Below are positions 4,635 to 6,740 of a stretch of 6,740 nt of DNA, in pieces. Position 1 is the first letter of the stretch. Every line of letters starts with the position of its first letter. The notes beneath the pieces were generated by a model. It saw only the letters and a list, made by a program, of their open reading frames with translations, was not told the DNA's origin and made no database searches. Made by a program: the position numbers and the translations under genes. The DNA comes from Caldipriscus sp964426895 (GTDB lineage Bacteria > Hydrothermota > Hydrothermia > LBFQ01), in contig CAYRSH010000072.1 of assembly GCA_964426895.1 (NCBI GenBank), forward strand, positions 1 through 6,740, in the 5' to 3' direction.

Positions 4635-6689
4635 ATGGAAAGGAAGAAGGAAGAANNNNNNNNNNNNNNNNNNNNNNNNNNNNNNNNNNNNNNNNNNNNN
4701 NNNNNNNNNNNNNNNNNNNNNNNNNNNNNNNNNNNNNNNNNNNNNNNNNNNNNNNCGGATAGTGTTCCCGAGTTGGAGCCTTGTCAACCGAGGGGTTCGG
4801 AAGATGGACCGCCGGGGAGTGGGGGAGGAAGTGGCCCCGGAACTCATCCTATAAACCCCTATCCCAGATGCGGTGATCCGATTTGGGCATGGTATTCCCC
4901 CAGTTCACCAGATACAGTACTACCTGTCGTGTTATTAGTTCATGGTATGGGTTCGGATTGCAACTCTATGGTGAGTTTAAAGGATTACTTGTTATATCGG
5001 GGTTTCCGCGTTGCCATGGTAACCTTATACGATTTTAACGATGGGAAAGGGCCCTCTTTTTGGCCGAATACAAACCTTTTGGATACCCTTATAGATTCAT
5101 TGGGGAGGTATATTTACAGGAACTATGATTCTACTTGGAATAGGAGTATAGTTGTAGTTGCCCATAGTAGGGCGGGCTTAGAAACCGAAGGTGTAATTTA
5201 TTTAAAGAATAACCCATATGTTAGGGGTTTTGTGGCCCTTGGAACGCCTTTTTATGGGTCTGCTATGGCGGATTTTTGTGATGGTGGTGGTTCGTTAAGC
5301 TGTGGTCTTTTTGTATGGAACCCCCAATTGTTTGGTTTGTGCTTGGCATTTCAGGCGACGGTACCTTTAATATGCGAATCCATGGAGCCAGACTATGATA
5401 TACTTACAGGTTTTGGGGTTTTGGCGTGGAGGTCTGGGTATTACAGATATATTGCATCCGATACGGTAAGGGGAAATATAAAGGTCGCGAGACTCGGTAT
5501 GGGTTGGACACCTGAGTGGAAATGCGGTCCATTTTCCGCCAAATCTCAAGCGGGGTGTTTTGTTGTAAGGTATGTTATGGGTGCTGGGTGTAATGATGGT
5601 GTGGTTGAATATGGAAATGCCAGTGCCAGGGATATTCAGTTTGATTTGCAAACTAAAATATTCTCAAACCAGCCTACGGGTTCCGGGGGATGGACATGCT
5701 CCGGGGATCCGGATATATGGGAAAAGGATCACACGGCAATAAAGGAAGACCCATTATTGTTTCCTTTTATAGAAAACGCCATTCTTGATACCTTACCAGA
5801 AGAGACATATTATAGCACACCCTTTGATATACCCATAACTTCCCCAAAGGAAGTTAGAAGTTGGGGATACATAACCCTAATTGATTCCACATTATACATA
5901 ATTCCTTCTTATCTAACCGACAGCGTAGCAATATGGTCTCCTTCGGCTTTAAGGGTTTTGTGGGCGGATACTGTATATCTAAACAGACGCGAATATGGAT
6001 ACACTTATATAGCCGCATTTAATAAATCTTCTGGTCAGCCTCTTATGAAAATAGAAAAAGAAAGAGGTCATGCGGATTTAGAAGGTATTTTCCCAACACC
6101 TGTAATACTATCTTTTCTAAGTCCCGTTAGCGCATATCTAAGGTTCAACAAGCATGTATATACCGAGGGAGAAATTATAAGAATAGATATACACCATCCA
6201 TTTGCAGATTCCGTTTGGGGATTTTATTACTCCATAGGGCCTTGGACAAATTACGGGATTGTAAGGCCTGTGAAGGTTAGGGATACATTTAAGGCTTACC
6301 TTAGGCTCAACCACAAGGGTGTTTATTACTTTTTCTTTGAAACTTATGGTAAAGAACATAAAGAACCGAGGACATTGGTCTCGTATATTACGGTTTCACC
6401 TTCTTATGACGAAGAGGATATACTTTCGGTTTATAGGGGGGTTTTGGGTATGAATGATAATAAAGCATTTGGGACCATATCCACGGGCATTTGGCCAATG
6501 GAAACAAAATTTGTTTACAACACTTTGAAGATTGACTTACCCTCCGGATACTTTAAGGTTTACAATTCCAATGGAAGACTGGTTAAGGAAGGTAAATTCG
6601 GGAACTATACGATTGATATGGGTGGTTTGAAGCGCGGGATATATTTCGTTGTGGTTAAAAATAAAGTTTATAAGGTTATAAAGAGATGA
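4635..6689 (+). CDS. Secreted alpha/beta-hydrolase (lipase-like) with T9SS-type C-terminal sorting domain, interrupted by an assembly gap
   Basis: Seven residues (MERKKEE) precede the 100-N gap and the frame reopens at 4758. Joining the halves is plausible but unproven because the gap length is nominal; residue numbers below are nominal. After the gap comes a Gly/Pro/Ser linker (4788-4841), then a lipase-like fold. The oxyanion strand is VVLLVHGMG (H103-G104) and the nucleophile elbow VVVAHSRAGLE (S178). The acid is in GCNDGVVEYG (D321) and the base in WEKDHTAI (H366), giving a complete Ser-Asp-His triad. The elbow is unusual: AHSRAG and not GxSxG. Eleven cysteines lie before H366 and none after, fitting an exported, disulfide-bonded domain. 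Beta-rich, probably Ig-like segments follow. The last 60-odd residues (YFKVYNSNGRLVKEGKF...IDMGGLKRGIYFVVV...KVIKR) fit the T9SS type A sorting domain. The substrate is unknown; an ester or lipid is the best guess. Confidence 0.82.
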   Translation: MERKKEEXXXXXXXXXXXXXXXXXXXXXXXXXXXXXXXXXXDSVPELEPCQPRGSEDGPPGSGGGSGPGTHPINPYPRCGDPIWAWYSPSSPDTVLPVVLLVHGMGSDCNSMVSLKDYLLYRGFRVAMVTLYDFNDGKGPSFWPNTNLLDTLIDSLGRYIYRNYDSTWNRSIVVVAHSRAGLETEGVIYLKNNPYVRGFVALGTPFYGSAMADFCDGGGSLSCGLFVWNPQLFGLCLAFQATVPLICESMEPDYDILTGFGVLAWRSGYYRYIASDTVRGNIKVARLGMGWTPEWKCGPFSAKSQAGCFVVRYVMGAGCNDGVVEYGNASARDIQFDLQTKIFSNQPTGSGGWTCSGDPDIWEKDHTAIKEDPLLFPFIENAILDTLPEETYYSTPFDIPITSPKEVRSWGYITLIDSTLYIIPSYLTDSVAIWSPSALRVLWADTVYLNRREYGYTYIAAFNKSSGQPLMKIEKERGHADLEGIFPTPVILSFLSPVSAYLRFNKHVYTEGEIIRIDIHHPFADSVWGFYYSIGPWTNYGIVRPVKVRDTFKAYLRLNHKGVYYFFFETYGKEHKEPRTLVSYITVSPSYDEEDILSVYRGVLGMNDNKAFGTISTGIWPMETKFVYNTLKIDLPSGYFKVYNSNGRLVKEGKFGNYTIDMGGLKRGIYFVVVKNKVYKVIKR
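4656..4755. other. Assembly gap of 100 N
   Basis: Exactly 100 N interrupt the N-terminal part of the hydrolase gene. This is the conventional filler for a gap of unknown size, so the true distance, the reading frame across it and the signal peptide are all unknown. The sequence just after it is G+C-rich low-complexity linker DNA. Confidence 0.95.
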
Positions 6690-6740
6690 AAAGGTTGGCA
6701 TTCTTTGTTTTTGCCCTTTTCTTGGTTTTTGCGGGGTGTA
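6686..6740 (+). CDS. Putative lipoprotein, N-terminal fragment cut by the window edge
   Basis: ATG 6686 overlaps the hydrolase stop in an ATGA arrangement, and 18 residues are visible: MKRLAFFVFALFLVFAGC. This is a typical lipoprotein signal peptide, with a Lys-Arg n-region, a phenylalanine-rich hydrophobic core and a lipobox-like FAGC in which Cys18 would be lipidated after signal peptidase II cleavage. The -3 position is Phe where Leu is commoner. The mature protein lies outside the window, so no function can be given. The 4-nt overlap implies co-transcription and translational coupling with the hydrolase. Confidence 0.75.
   Translation, partial: MKRLAFFVFALFLVFAGC

Noticed and set aside
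4571..4655. Plus-strand frame from TTG 4571 (MKGVCVMLRSLKK...) running into the gap
   Set aside because: It overlaps the divergent promoter region, has no ribosome site or family resemblance, and stays open mainly because of the N run.
1..6740. tRNA, rRNA, CRISPR array, insertion sequence or phage elements
   Set aside because: I read both strands for cloverleaf-like ends, regularly spaced repeats, transposase motifs and terminal inverted repeats and saw none; the only clear inverted repeat is the promoter pair at 84-159.

Overview
The window looks like chromosomal DNA of an uncultured, probably thermophilic bacterium. The supporting signs are moderate G+C, heavy use of AGG/AGA arginine and ATA isoleucine codons, Lys/Glu-rich proteins, and very tight gene packing. 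The secreted hydrolase at the right end carries a C-terminal type IX secretion (T9SS)-like sorting domain. That points towards the FCB side of the tree or candidate phyla such as WOR-3/Hydrothermae. This placement is inference and was not tested. A run of exactly 100 N (4656-4755) shows that the sequence is a scaffolded draft.

Left part (1-4052). A fragment of a leftward gene (1-78) is divergent from a compact rightward operon: rplM (L13), rpsI (S9), rpsB (S2), tsf (EF-Ts), folK (HPPK), alr (alanine racemase). Between the divergent genes is a nearly perfect 19-bp inverted repeat. Each arm contains a -10 box, so both directions seem to be driven by copies of the same promoter block. Inside the operon rpsB starts 47 nt before rpsI ends, folK starts inside tsf, and alr starts inside folK. 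The operon joins ribosome assembly and elongation to folate and peptidoglycan-precursor synthesis, as a growth-linked housekeeping unit.

Middle (4053-4634). Just after alr lies the decayed 3' half of a LolD-like ABC transporter ATPase gene, with its signature, Walker B and H-loop segments in three different frames. It runs tail to tail into a small leftward CopZ/HMA-type metal-binding protein gene. A short divergent intergenic region follows, with a TATAAT box facing each way.

Right part (4635-6740). The assembly gap interrupts the N-terminus of a secreted alpha/beta-hydrolase (lipase-like) with a visible Ser-Asp-His triad, many cysteines, beta-rich C-terminal domains and a T9SS-like tail. 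A lipoprotein gene overlaps its stop codon and runs off the window.

The most notable signals are the repeated promoter block with start codons only 8-10 nt behind the -10 box (probable leaderless mRNAs), the long rpsI/rpsB overlap, and the unusual hydrolase. I saw no tRNA, rRNA, CRISPR array, insertion sequence or convincing intrinsic terminator.
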